Source of the DNA: Arthrobacter sp. N199823
Lineage (GTDB): Bacteria > Actinomycetota > Actinomycetes > Actinomycetales > Micrococcaceae
NCBI RefSeq assembly: GCF_002929705.1
Contig: NZ_PJIN01000006.1
Coordinates: 62,001-126,000 of the forward strand
Direction: 5' to 3'
DNA: 64,000 nt
Part shown: positions 41,049 through 49,671 of the stretch, in pieces
Layout: every line of letters begins with the position of its first letter
How positions within the stretch are numbered: position 1 is the stretch's first letter
Translations under genes and position numbers: made by a program
Notes under the pieces: generated by a model
The model's database searches: none
Seen by the model: only the letters and a program-made list of their open reading frames with translations
Told to the model about the DNA's origin: nothing

Positions 41049-42644
41049 ATGGCTACCACAACCTCGGCAGAGTTGATCTCCAAAATTCAGGCAGGCTACA
41101 CGTTCAGCGGTTCCTCGATCGCGCTGGGTGCGGCCATGGTCGACGGCGAAACTCACCCGGAAGCGCAGGTTTCCCTGCCGCTTGCCATGATGAACCGGCA
41201 CGGGCTGGTGGCTGGCGCCACGGGTACGGGCAAGACTGTCACGTTGCACATGATTGCCGAACAGCTTTCCACGGCCGGGGTGCCAGTCTTCATGGCGGAC
41301 ATCAAGGGCGATCTGACCGGCCTGGCCACGGCAGCCGAGGGCAGCGACAAGCTGACCGCGCGCACTCAGGCTCTTGGACAGCAATGGGAGTCCAAGGCGT
41401 TCCCCGTGGAGTTCCTGGCCTTGGGCGGGAACGGCAATGGTGTCCCCGTGCGCGCCACCATCACCTCCTTTGGCCCCATTCTGTTGGCCCGCATCCTGGA
41501 CCTGAACGAGACACAGGAATCCAGCCTGCAATTGGTCTTCCACTACGCGGATACCAAGGGCCTGGAGCTTTTCGATCTGAAGGACCTGCGCGCCGTCATC
41601 CAATTCCTCACCTCTGATGAGGGCAAGGCGGATCTCGAAGATCTGGGCGGGCTCTCCAAGGCCACAGCCGGCGTCATCCTGCGTAATCTCATCACCCTTG
41701 ATGCTCAAGGCATGAGTGATTTCTTTGGTATGCCCGAGTTCGATACAGCCGAGCTGCTGCGCACCGCACCCGACGGCCGCGGCGTCATCACCTGTCTGGA
41801 ACTGCCCAGCATCCAGGACAAGCCGCTGCTGTTTTCAACGTTCCTCATGTGGCTGCTGGCTGATTTGTTCCGCGAGCTGCCCGAGGTGGGCGACGCTGAC
41901 AAGCCCAAACTGGTGTTCTTCTTCGACGAGGCCCACCTGCTGTTCAACGGCGCCAGCAAGGCCTTCCTGAACGCCATCACACAGACCGTGCGGCTCATCC
42001 GTTCCAAGGGTGTCGGCATCTTCTTCGTCACCCAGACCCCCAAGGATGTCCCTGCCGACGTCCTCGCCCAGCTGGCCAACCGCGTCCAGCACGCCTTGCG
42101 CGCCTTCACCCCCGAGGATGCCAAGGCACTCAAGGCCACCGTCACCACATTCCCCATCAATGACTATGATCTGGCCGAGGTCCTGACCAGCGCAGGCATT
42201 GGCGAAGCCGTTGTCACTGTCATGAATGAAAATGGTGCCCCCACCCCGGTTGCCTTGACGCGCCTGCGCGCTCCGGGCTCCGTGATGGGGCCTAGCTCCG
42301 ACGCCGCGGTCAAGGCCGTCATTGCCGCCTCCGCGCTGCTGCCGACTTATGGGACCGCCGTGGACCCCGTGTCCGCCTACGAAAAGCTGGAGGCGTCCGC
42401 TGCCCCGGCTGCGCCCACACCGAGCACCGGTCCGGCTCTGGGAACGCCGTTGCCTCCTCCGCCGCCACCAGTGTCTCTCCCCGCTCCCACTAACGACGGC
42501 GGCATGGCCTCCGATGTCATCGGCGCCTTGGGTGGGGCTTTGGGAGGCGGACTGAAAAGCATGGTCCGATCCATGGGTAGCTCTCTGGGCCGGAACTTGA
42601 TGCGCGATATTTTCGGTACCGCACCGCGAAAGCGCCGCCGATAG
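41049..42644 (+). CDS. HerA-like ATPase, DUF853 family
   Basis: 531 residues. Walker A is GATGTGKT near residue 59, Walker B LVFFFDEAHLLF near residue 290, with an arginine-rich TQTVRLIRSKGVGIFFVTQTPKDVPADVL sensor segment and QLANRVQHALRAFTPED. These mark the DUF853 branch of HerA/FtsK-type ring ATPases. The C-terminus (from about 440) is Ala/Pro-rich, then a short Gly/Met helix and a basic KRRR end. HerA proteins act on DNA, sometimes with nucleases, but no nuclease gene adjoins. ATG 41049 or GTG 41043 may be used. Confidence 0.87.
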   Translation: MATTTSAELISKIQAGYTFSGSSIALGAAMVDGETHPEAQVSLPLAMMNRHGLVAGATGTGKTVTLHMIAEQLSTAGVPVFMADIKGDLTGLATAAEGSDKLTARTQALGQQWESKAFPVEFLALGGNGNGVPVRATITSFGPILLARILDLNETQESSLQLVFHYADTKGLELFDLKDLRAVIQFLTSDEGKADLEDLGGLSKATAGVILRNLITLDAQGMSDFFGMPEFDTAELLRTAPDGRGVITCLELPSIQDKPLLFSTFLMWLLADLFRELPEVGDADKPKLVFFFDEAHLLFNGASKAFLNAITQTVRLIRSKGVGIFFVTQTPKDVPADVLAQLANRVQHALRAFTPEDAKALKATVTTFPINDYDLAEVLTSAGIGEAVVTVMNENGAPTPVALTRLRAPGSVMGPSSDAAVKAVIAASALLPTYGTAVDPVSAYEKLEASAAPAAPTPSTGPALGTPLPPPPPPVSLPAPTNDGGMASDVIGALGGALGGGLKSMVRSMGSSLGRNLMRDIFGTAPRKRRR

Positions 42645-42684
42645 CCGGCCAAAGGGCCGCAAAGGGCCCTAGAAGGGAGATGGC

Positions 42685-43734
42685 ATGAGTGTTGATCAAG
42701 TACCCCTGATTCAAACCCCTGCACCCGAACCCGGTACAGTTGACGGCGTGAAGAACGGGACGCAACTCATCAAAATCGCCGCCGCGTGGCTGCTGATTTT
42801 TCTACTGGGTATCGCCGCCTCCATCGTGACCATAACCATTGTCAACACCAAGGATTTTGGTCCGGAAAAGACCGTGGCGAACTACTTGGCTGCGTTGCGG
42901 GAAGGCGATGGCTCCACGGCTCTTGGAATCTTGCAGGCCAAGGTTCCCGGAGCTAATGCCGCAGCCCTGGATGGCGATGCGCTGGCACAGTCTCAAGAGG
43001 CGTTGAAAGATGTCAGCATCGCCGAGGCGGTCTCCGCCCCTGATGACCAGAAGAAAGTCACTGTCAATTACACGGTTGGCGATTCCGCGCTGAGCACTGA
43101 TTTCTTGCTTAAGCCCGGTGCCAAGCACTGGCTGTTCTTTGACAGTTGGACGATGGTCCCAAGCACTCTGCCAGTCATTAATGCCTCTGTGGTCAATGCC
43201 AACCAAGCCAGCATCAATGACGCTGACGCCAACATGCCCGATGGCCGAAATTCCTTCGCCGTCTTCTACCCCGGCAGCTACGAACTTCAATACCGTTCAC
43301 CGCTCTTTGCCGCCCCACCGGAAACGCGTACCGTGACAGGATCCGCCGAGGCGGTAGCAAATGTCAGTCTCGCGACAGGACCAACCAGCGAACTGCTTTC
43401 TCAGGTTGACGGCACCATCAGGAAGTACCTGGATGCCTGCGCCAAGCAGGCAGTCTTGATGCCCACCGGCTGCCCCATGACCGCAGCAACAGACAACCGG
43501 GTTGTTTCCTCAGTGACCTGGTCCATTCAGGAGTACCCGCCCATCACCATCTCACCGTTTGGTGGCCAATGGGTCTTGGCACCACTGAAAGCCAAGGCAC
43601 AGGTGGAATACAAGGAACAAAACCTCTTCACCGGCGTCATCTCCCCCGTCAAGGACCCGAAGGACGTGAGTTTCTCAGCCAAACTGACCATCACTGGCAA
43701 CAACGTGGTGGTCACCCCAGTCGTCGAATACTAG
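42685..43734 (+). CDS. Single-span membrane protein with large outer domain
   Basis: 349 residues. A 30-residue N-terminal tail precedes one span (AAAWLLIFLLGIAASIVTITIV) and about 295 residues facing outside. The outer part has two halves: a helix-strand domain starting EKTVANYLAALREGDGSTALGIL that recalls NTF2-like/DUF4878 lipoprotein domains, and a later part FYPGSYELQYRSPLFAAP. I do not recognise a characterised family. A possible envelope role is inferred only from topology. AGAAGGGAG upstream supports the start ATG at 42685. Confidence 0.7.
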   Translation: MSVDQVPLIQTPAPEPGTVDGVKNGTQLIKIAAAWLLIFLLGIAASIVTITIVNTKDFGPEKTVANYLAALREGDGSTALGILQAKVPGANAAALDGDALAQSQEALKDVSIAEAVSAPDDQKKVTVNYTVGDSALSTDFLLKPGAKHWLFFDSWTMVPSTLPVINASVVNANQASINDADANMPDGRNSFAVFYPGSYELQYRSPLFAAPPETRTVTGSAEAVANVSLATGPTSELLSQVDGTIRKYLDACAKQAVLMPTGCPMTAATDNRVVSSVTWSIQEYPPITISPFGGQWVLAPLKAKAQVEYKEQNLFTGVISPVKDPKDVSFSAKLTITGNNVVVTPVVEY

Positions 43735-43810
43735 GGTTCCCGATCCACGTGCGCGTGGATGGAACCCACTGGCGGCCGGGCAGCTGGCCTGACCGAATCA
43801 ACGTACTACT

Positions 43811-43860
43811 TAAATAGGTAACTCCGGGAGACACTGGATCCGCCCGGAGTTACTTATTTA
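43811..43860. terminator. Bidirectional terminator
   Basis: TAAATAGGTAACTCCGGG (43811-43828) pairs with 43843-43860 over 18 bases (one G-T pair), loop of 14. The AT-rich stem ends act as U-rich tails in both directions. It separates two convergent genes. Confidence 0.8.
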
Positions 43861-43882
43861 GTTTGATGCCTAAGAATCGGCG

Positions 43883-45841
43883 TTAGAGTCCGCGCAGATC
43901 CAGCGCCAGTTCCGTGGCGCCGTCGGCGTTCAGCAGTACTGGAATACCCCAATCCTGCTGGTACAGGTGGCATGCGGCATGGTCCGGGATCTCACCATTG
44001 GCATCTTCCGGGCCGTCGCAAGCTGCTGCGCGAGCGGTCAAGTGCAGCACTCCCTCGGGCACATCGGCTGCGAGCACCAGCGTCCGCTGCAGACCTACGG
44101 ACGTTCCGCCGCCGCTGATCAGCAGTTCCGGAGGTGTTGAAGAAACCTTCAGCTGAGTTGGGTCACCCCAGCGGTCGTCAAGCTTCTGCCCTGTTGGCGC
44201 GGAGAAGTTGATGCTCAGCTTCAGTTCACCCGGGGCCACGTCAGTCTTGGGGCGCTGTGTCTGGACGGCTCCCTCATCAACCTGCAAGGCGTTCTTGGGC
44301 AGGGGAAGCCGGATCAGCTGGTGCTGGTTGGACTCAACCACAATGAGCAACGGCACATCGCCGGTTTCATCCAGCAACACGTCACTGGGTTCGGCCAGGC
44401 CACGAGCCAAAGTGCTGACGGTCTTAGTGGCCGGATCATAGCGGCGCACGGCTCCGTTGTAGGTATCAGCGATAGCCACAGAGCCATCGGGCAACACGGC
44501 AACACCCAAGGGGTGCTGCAGGCGCGCCTGATCGGCCTCGCCATCGCGGAAACCAAAGTCAAAGAGCCCCTCACCGATGGCTGTCTCAACGCTCAGTGTG
44601 GGGCCGTTCTCACCCTCACCGCCAGCCTTGAACTTGAGAACACGCAACGCTGAGGTCTCCGAGTCAGCAACCCAGATGTTGCCCTGAGTATCTTCGGTGA
44701 GGCCCGACGGCTGGGCAAACCATGCCTGCCCGGCGGGGCCGTCCAACAGCCCTTCCAGACCGTTACCGGCCACCACGGTCACAGCGCCGGTATTTGGGTC
44801 AAAGTCGAAGATCTGGTGGGTGCCAGCCATGGCAATGACAACTGTTTTCAGGACCGTTGAGTAGGCAACGTCCCACGGTGAAGAGAGCGCAACCTCAAGC
44901 GGCGCGGTGCCAAGGTTGGTCTCAGAGGCGGCTTCACCGTCGTCATTCACACGGGCAGGACCCGCCTCCAAGAGGCGCTGGACACCGTTTCCGAGCAGGG
45001 TGCGGACGGCACCGGTTGCTAGGGTGACTCCGCGCAGGCGGTGGTTGACCGAGTCCGCCACCACCACGTCGTAACCCACTGAGGCGGCCAGTTCAGCCGG
45101 GAGCAACGCCAAGCCGTGAGGTTCATTGAACTGAGCGTCGTCAGCGGCACCATCAAGGTAGCCCTTGGTACCGGAGCCGATGGTGCGGACAACAGTGGCC
45201 AGGTCCGGGCCGGTTTCCACGAGCCGGTGGTGGCCGGTGTCTGAGACGAGGAAGTTGCCGCTAGCTAACGGCAGCACCTTGCCGGGGAAACGCAGATCGC
45301 GGACAACCGGTTCCGGGGCAACGTACGGGCCGTCGCCGCGATGCAAGGTGCCTTTGGCCTCGTGCTCTGCGATGAGCTCGGGGATCAGTGTGGCCAGCCC
45401 AGCGGCGTGACCTTCACCTGACATGTGCGCCACGATGTAGCCTTCGGGGTCTACAACCACCAGTGTGGGCCAGGCACGGGCCGAGTACGCCTGCCACGTG
45501 ACCAACTCAGGATCATCCAGAACAGGGTGGTGGATCTCGTAGCGTTCAACGGCCGCAGCCAGGGCCACGGGATCGGCCTCATGCTCAAACTTCGGCGAAT
45601 GTACGCCAACCGTGACCAGTACGTCCTTGTATTCCTCTTCCAAGGGGCGCAGTTCATCGAGAACGTGCAGGCAGTTAATGCAGCAGAACGTCCAAAAATC
45701 CAAAAGGACAATCTTGCCGCGCAGCTTCTCTAGGTTCAGATCGGCGCCGCCGGTGTTCAACCAGCCGCGGCCTTCAAGCTCGGATGCTCTGACCCTGACC
45801 GGGTTGGCTGTGGCAGAGGTGGTTTTCGTTGCGGAATCCAC
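43883..45841 (-). CDS. Thioredoxin-domain and NHL-repeat protein (NHLRC2-like)
   Basis: 652 residues. The N-terminal domain is thioredoxin-like with the redox site FWTFCCINCLHVL (C-C-I-N-C, near residue 52), then TVGVHSPKF and the cis-proline ARAWPTLVVVDPEG. From about residue 180 a six-bladed NHL beta-propeller follows, with repeated HGLALL, PSGLTEDTQGNIWVADSE and PLGVAVLPDGSVAIAD units. A C-terminal beta-domain ends it. The same order is found in NHLRC2. No signal peptide is visible, so it is cytoplasmic. The GTG start overlaps the CtaG gene's TAG by one base. Confidence 0.87.
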   Translation of the reverse strand: MDSATKTTSATANPVRVRASELEGRGWLNTGGADLNLEKLRGKIVLLDFWTFCCINCLHVLDELRPLEEEYKDVLVTVGVHSPKFEHEADPVALAAAVERYEIHHPVLDDPELVTWQAYSARAWPTLVVVDPEGYIVAHMSGEGHAAGLATLIPELIAEHEAKGTLHRGDGPYVAPEPVVRDLRFPGKVLPLASGNFLVSDTGHHRLVETGPDLATVVRTIGSGTKGYLDGAADDAQFNEPHGLALLPAELAASVGYDVVVADSVNHRLRGVTLATGAVRTLLGNGVQRLLEAGPARVNDDGEAASETNLGTAPLEVALSSPWDVAYSTVLKTVVIAMAGTHQIFDFDPNTGAVTVVAGNGLEGLLDGPAGQAWFAQPSGLTEDTQGNIWVADSETSALRVLKFKAGGEGENGPTLSVETAIGEGLFDFGFRDGEADQARLQHPLGVAVLPDGSVAIADTYNGAVRRYDPATKTVSTLARGLAEPSDVLLDETGDVPLLIVVESNQHQLIRLPLPKNALQVDEGAVQTQRPKTDVAPGELKLSINFSAPTGQKLDDRWGDPTQLKVSSTPPELLISGGGTSVGLQRTLVLAADVPEGVLHLTARAAACDGPEDANGEIPDHAACHLYQQDWGIPVLLNADGATELALDLRGL

Positions 45842-48180
45842 TAGTTCGCTTCTCCTTGCGTTCCGGCCGGGGTTTCCGACTCACTGGTTTTGCTGTTCTG
45901 GGGCTTGCTGTCTGCAGGTCCATTGTTCTCAGGCCTGCCGCCTTCGGACCAATTGTCTTCGGGGGTGCGCTCAGTCTTGGCTGCGGCTTTCGCGTGCTGC
46001 ACGTGCGGAAGTTGGGGGCCTGGTGGCCGCTCTGCCATGGAGGCGTCACGGGCCGCCAGCTGGGCGAACATGTCATTGTAAGCGCCTAGATCGGCGTCCT
46101 TATTCCTGTCTGCCGCCCGGTCCTTACGTTTGGTCTCCCGCGCGTCGGACTTTGCCCACATGTAGGCAACACCCATGGCGATCATCAGCGTGGGAAATTC
46201 TCCCACCCCCCACGCGATGCCCCCGGCGGTTTGCTGGTCCACCAAGGCACCATCACCCCAGGGCCGGCCCATGTTGCCAAAGTATTCGCCGGAGAGCAGG
46301 GTGGTGGACATCATCAAGGACACGCCAAAGAAAGCGTGGAAGGCCATGGTGGCCAGCAGCAGCAACAGCCGGAAAGGGTAGGGGGCGCGGGTGGGGAGCG
46401 GGTCCGCGCCGATCATGCTCTGGACAAAGATGTAGCCCGTGATGGTGAAGTGCACAATCATCAGTTCGTGGGCCACATGGTATTTCATGGCCAGACCGAA
46501 GGCTGGTGAATAGTAAAACAGGACCAGGCTGCCGGAGAAGTTTGCCGCAGCGAATAGCGGGTGCGTGATGACCTTGGAATACCTTGAGTGCACCAGCACC
46601 AGAATCCATTCGCGGACGCCTCGGGACCCGTCACGCCTGGGGGTCAGTGCCTGCAACGCCAGCGAGATGGGCGAACCCATGGCCAGGAACAGTGGCGCAA
46701 CCACCATGAGTGCCATGTGCTCCACCATGTGGGCACTGAAGGTTACTGCTCCGTAGACGGCCGTGCCGCCGGAGGTGATGTAGACCAAGGTCAGCAAACC
46801 AACGAACCAGGAGACGCTGCGCAGCACCGACCACTTGTCACCGCGTTGGCGCAATTTCCTGATGCCCATGAAGTAAGCGGCGCCACCCAGAACGGCAAAG
46901 GCTACCCACAGCCAATCCATGCGCCATTCCGTGAACCAGCGGGAAAACTCCAGTTCCGGAGGCAACGGGTAACCCGTGAGAATCTGCGCCGGCGTCATAG
47001 CGGCTGCATCCTGTTCGCGTGACTCCGGCGGGGCGGAACGTCCCAGACCCACGGCAAGGCCGCTGACAACACCCATGATCAGCAGTTCAACGAAAATGAG
47101 CTGCCAGAGCAGACGGCGGGCGTTTCCCTTGTTCTTTGACCCGCCCTCCAACCGCGGAATGATCCATTCGCGGTGCATGTAGCCAATCACGCCCAACACC
47201 ACCGTGGCCGTAAACTTCGCCACGATCAGCTGTCCGTAGGAGGAGTAGAAGAGATCATGCCAGTTGGTGATGCGAATGGCTGCGTTGATGATGCCGGAGC
47301 CAGTCACAGCCACAAAAGCAAACAGTGCCAAGGCGGAGAAACGCTTGAGCGTTTGGGCGGTGATCTTACCCAACACGCTCGAGACAACCACCAGAACGAT
47401 GATGCCGCCAACCCACAACGAAGCTCCACTGATGTGCAGCAGGAGCGAATTCACAGCACCCTTGTGATCGGCGCTGGAGGCCGAGTGTCCAATCAGTGCC
47501 TGCGGGATGAAGGAGAGCATGGCCAGAACCAAGGGCACTGCCAGGGCACTGATGTTGCGTAAGCCAAAGGACAGTGTGGTGACAACGGCAGCGACAATGG
47601 TGATGGTCAGCCAAGCCTGTCCCGCTGGCAGCTCTGTCATGAAGAACACCAGCATGTTGGTGTATTCAGCGTTACCGCTCAACGGCAGGGCTGAAATGCT
47701 CGAATAGGTGAGCACCAGCACGGCGATCGCGGAGATGGTCCAGACCGCTCCGGCCACCATGGCAAGTGTCATGGCTCGGGCGAAGGCCGGGTGCTCGGGC
47801 TGCCCGAGCGCTGCGGTGCGCTTGGCGGCGTCGTCCTTTTGACGGCCGGAGTGCGGACGGTGCTTCTTAAGATCCTTGGGAAGAATCACTACGGCGAACG
47901 CCAGGGCTCCAATGACCGCGGACAGCGCCAGGTTGTGAACGGCAGTGGCCAGCGGCAAGCCCCAGCGCGTAAATGCGCCCGGATCGGCAAGCAGCGGGAC
48001 GGCGGTGGCCCCAGTCCACAGAAGCGCAAGCACCACTGTGACCATGGTCGCGGCAAGCCCTAGCCACCACCAATGGCTGGGAATGCCGTCGGCAAAGGTG
48101 CGCCCCCTTGCGGTAGCGGGGGTGCGGACTGTGGCTGCGGGGGAAGAGTCTACGGGTGGCACCCTTCTATTGTCCTGCAC
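45841..48180 (-). CDS. CopD / CtaG fusion membrane protein (copper handling and cytochrome oxidase assembly)
   Basis: 779 residues. The first half has eight or nine spans and a CopD region (HKGAVNSLLLHISGASLWVGGIIVL, KRFSALALFAFVAVTGSGIINA). From about residue 430 it is a caa3-type CtaG domain (SWFVGLLTLVYITSGGTAVYG, SAHMVEHMALMVVAPLFLAMG, HVAHELMIVHFTITGYIF) with histidines that can bind copper. The last 130 residues are polar and disordered. The fusion is common in actinobacteria and probably delivers copper to CuB of cytochrome c oxidase. Starts at GTG 48180. It is translationally linked to the thioredoxin/NHL gene after it. Confidence 0.87.
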   Translation of the reverse strand: MQDNRRVPPVDSSPAATVRTPATARGRTFADGIPSHWWWLGLAATMVTVVLALLWTGATAVPLLADPGAFTRWGLPLATAVHNLALSAVIGALAFAVVILPKDLKKHRPHSGRQKDDAAKRTAALGQPEHPAFARAMTLAMVAGAVWTISAIAVLVLTYSSISALPLSGNAEYTNMLVFFMTELPAGQAWLTITIVAAVVTTLSFGLRNISALAVPLVLAMLSFIPQALIGHSASSADHKGAVNSLLLHISGASLWVGGIIVLVVVSSVLGKITAQTLKRFSALALFAFVAVTGSGIINAAIRITNWHDLFYSSYGQLIVAKFTATVVLGVIGYMHREWIIPRLEGGSKNKGNARRLLWQLIFVELLIMGVVSGLAVGLGRSAPPESREQDAAAMTPAQILTGYPLPPELEFSRWFTEWRMDWLWVAFAVLGGAAYFMGIRKLRQRGDKWSVLRSVSWFVGLLTLVYITSGGTAVYGAVTFSAHMVEHMALMVVAPLFLAMGSPISLALQALTPRRDGSRGVREWILVLVHSRYSKVITHPLFAAANFSGSLVLFYYSPAFGLAMKYHVAHELMIVHFTITGYIFVQSMIGADPLPTRAPYPFRLLLLLATMAFHAFFGVSLMMSTTLLSGEYFGNMGRPWGDGALVDQQTAGGIAWGVGEFPTLMIAMGVAYMWAKSDARETKRKDRAADRNKDADLGAYNDMFAQLAARDASMAERPPGPQLPHVQHAKAAAKTERTPEDNWSEGGRPENNGPADSKPQNSKTSESETPAGTQGEAN

Positions 48181-48300
48181 CTAGTGAACATCGGGCGAAT
48201 CAGGGAGCTCACAGGAAAGGACCGGCAGCCAAAATACCACCGCTGGACCCACTGCCAACAAGATGCCGCGGGTGGCCTACGGAGGGTCACCTTGGCATTA

Positions 48301-48340
48301 AAAACCTGAAGGCGGCCAGCTGATGCTGACCGCCTTCAAG
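48301..48340 (-). terminator. Terminator of hup
   Basis: TGAAGGCGGCCAGC (48307-48320) pairs with GCTGACCGCCTTCA (48325-48338), one mismatch, loop of four bases. On the minus strand it is followed by GGTTTTTAATG. It stands 17 bases after the hup stop. Confidence 0.85.
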
Positions 48341-48357
48341 GGAAACTGTGCAGAAAA

Positions 48358-48639
48358 TTACTTCTTGACAGCAGCCTTCAGCTTGGAGCCAGCGGAAAGC
48401 TTCACGCTGTGGCCTGCTGCGATCTGGATGGTCTCGCCGGTCTGCGGGTTACGGCCGGTGCGTGCTGCACGGTCGGTGCGCTCGATGGAGAGCCAGCCCG
48501 GGATGGTGATCTTTTCGCCAGCTGCAACGGAGCTCTCGAAGACGGTGAAGAGTGCATCCAAAACAGCGTTTACTGCGGTCTGGCTGGTCTCAGCCTTTGC
48601 AGCAACTTCAGCAACCAATTCGCTACGGTTCTTAGCCAT
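48358..48639 (-). CDS. hup: Nucleoid protein HU
   Basis: 93 residues. It begins MAKNRSELVAEVAAKAETSQ, has the beta-arm motif ARTGRNPQTGETIQIAAGH with the DNA-intercalating proline, and ends KLKAAVKK. It is a short HU without the long Lys/Ala tail of mycobacterial HupB. HU dimers bend and compact DNA. A GGAGGAC site precedes the ATG and a terminator follows. It is monocistronic between convergent-looking terminators. Confidence 0.95.
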   Translation of the reverse strand: MAKNRSELVAEVAAKAETSQTAVNAVLDALFTVFESSVAAGEKITIPGWLSIERTDRAARTGRNPQTGETIQIAAGHSVKLSAGSKLKAAVKK

Positions 48640-48876
48640 GTTTGTCCTCCTGGACGTAAAGTGAATCCAATTCCACGCGGTTGCGTGTCAACCACTGCTA
48701 GCGAACTTACCAGCATTTCCGCGGGAATCCGGTAAATTTGAACGAATTTTGAGGCAAATTTCCCGGATTCTAGGGTTATTTCGCTCTCAGCCAACTCCTG
48801 CGCAGCTATTTGCGGGGTGAGGCGGGCCGTTCTGGCCGCAACAGCGTGACCGCGAGCAGAGCCGTTAAAGGGCAGC

Positions 48877-48912
48877 AAAAAGGGCGGCGACCGTAAGGTC
48901 ACCGCCCTTTTT
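48877..48912 (-). terminator. Terminator after rpsN
   Basis: AAAGGGCGGCGACC pairs with GGTCACCGCCCTTT around GTAA, with a run of A on one side and T on the other, so it can act in both directions. It lies twelve bases past the rpsN stop on the minus strand. Confidence 0.88.
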
Positions 48913-48923
48913 ACAACTGGATG

Positions 48924-49229
48924 CTACCAGCTGGACTTCTTGATACCGGGCAGTTCGCCAGCGTGTGCCATCTTGCGGAAGCGTACACGGGAGATGCCGA
49001 ACTTCTGGAGCGTTCCACGGGGACGGCCGTCAATGGCGTCGCGGTTACGAACACGTACCGGCGATGCATTGCGGGGGAGCTTCTGCAGGCCCAGGCGGGC
49101 CGCTTCGCGCTCTTCGTCGGTGGAGGTCGGGCTAACGAGGGCCTTCTTCAGGGCGAGACGCTTCTCGGCGTAACGCTCTACGATGACCTTGCGCTGCTCG
49201 TTCTTCGCGATCATGGACTTCTTAGCCAT
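48924..49229 (-). CDS. rpsN: 30S ribosomal protein S14, zinc-independent type
   Basis: 101 residues. [21 protein letters not shown] at the start, [19 protein letters not shown], and the S14 end [19 protein letters not shown]. There is no CxxC zinc ribbon, and the length is that of the long, zinc-free S14. It lies four bases after rpmG on the same strand, forming rpmB-rpmG-rpsN. The frame opens at 49256, but the ATG at 49229 is the family start. Confidence 0.95.
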   Translation of the reverse strand: MAKKSMIAKNEQRKVIVERYAEKRLALKKALVSPTSTDEEREAARLGLQKLPRNASPVRVRNRDAIDGRPRGTLQKFGISRVRFRKMAHAGELPGIKKSSW

Positions 49230-49233
49230 AGTC

Positions 49234-49401
49234 TTAGCGCTCCTCTCGGAATTCAACGTGCTGACGGATCTTGGGATCGTACTTCTTCAGAACCAAACGG
49301 TCCGGAGTGTTACGACGGTTCTTACGAGTTACATACGTGAAACCAGTGCCCGCGGTGCTCTTGAGCTTGATGATCGGACGTACGTCCTTGTCTTTTGCCA
49401 C
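49234..49401 (-). CDS. rpmG: 50S ribosomal protein L33, zinc-independent type
   Basis: 55 residues, too short for routine ORF lists. It reads [20 protein letters not shown], then [16 protein letters not shown] and [17 protein letters not shown]. The CxxC pairs of the zinc form are replaced. The GTG at 49401 shares its first base with the rpmB stop (TAGTG), and the stop at 49234-49236 is followed by rpsN, so the three are coupled. Such zinc-free sets replace zinc-containing paralogues during zinc shortage in many actinobacteria. Confidence 0.95.
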   Translation of the reverse strand: MAKDKDVRPIIKLKSTAGTGFTYVTRKNRRNTPDRLVLKKYDPKIRQHVEFREER

Positions 49402-49637
49402 TAGAGCTTCACCCCACGAGCGAGAATGTCGGCGACGACGGAGTCAATACCGCGAACGTCGATGGTCTTGATGCCCTTGACGGAAAGCTGCAACGTAACG
49501 TTGCGGCGCAAGGACGGTACCCAGTAGCGCTTCTTCTGGATATTCGGATCGAACCGACGCTTGTTGCGGCGGTGCGAGTGCGAAATGCTATGTCCGAAGC
49601 CCGGCTCGGCTCCAGTCACCTGGCAATGAGCTGCCAT
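49401..49637 (-). CDS. rpmB: 50S ribosomal protein L28
   Basis: 78 residues. It begins [20 protein letters not shown], with [20 protein letters not shown] and [22 protein letters not shown] as conserved basic blocks. Only the first cysteine is present and the second zinc-binding pair is missing, so it is probably the zinc-free form. The ATG at 49637 has AGGAGTG upstream. It is the first gene of the rpmB-rpmG-rpsN cluster. Confidence 0.95.
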   Translation of the reverse strand: MAAHCQVTGAEPGFGHSISHSHRRNKRRFDPNIQKKRYWVPSLRRNVTLQLSVKGIKTIDVRGIDSVVADILARGVKL

Positions 49638-49654
49638 GATCACTCCTAAAAAAA

Positions 49655-49671
49655 TGAATGGAAACGGTTCA
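49655..49671 (-). promoter_or_regulatory. Possible Zur-type operator upstream of rpmB
   Basis: TGAATGGAAACGGTTCA has complementary ends (TGAA/TTCA) and lies 18 bases before rpmB. Its core does not match the actinobacterial Zur consensus (TGAAAATGATTTTCA-like) well. It is named only because zinc-free L28-L33-S14 clusters are often Zur-controlled. Confidence 0.2.

Noticed and set aside
41049-42644. HerA ATPase as part of a HerA-nuclease defence system
   Set aside because: No NurA, SIR2, DUF4297 or other nuclease gene is adjacent, and the DUF853 branch is a stand-alone housekeeping type. No defence context is visible.
45612-46442. A 276-residue plus-strand ORF across the thioredoxin/NHL and CtaG genes
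   Set aside because: Arg/Ser/Pro/Trp-rich shadow of two well-supported minus-strand genes.
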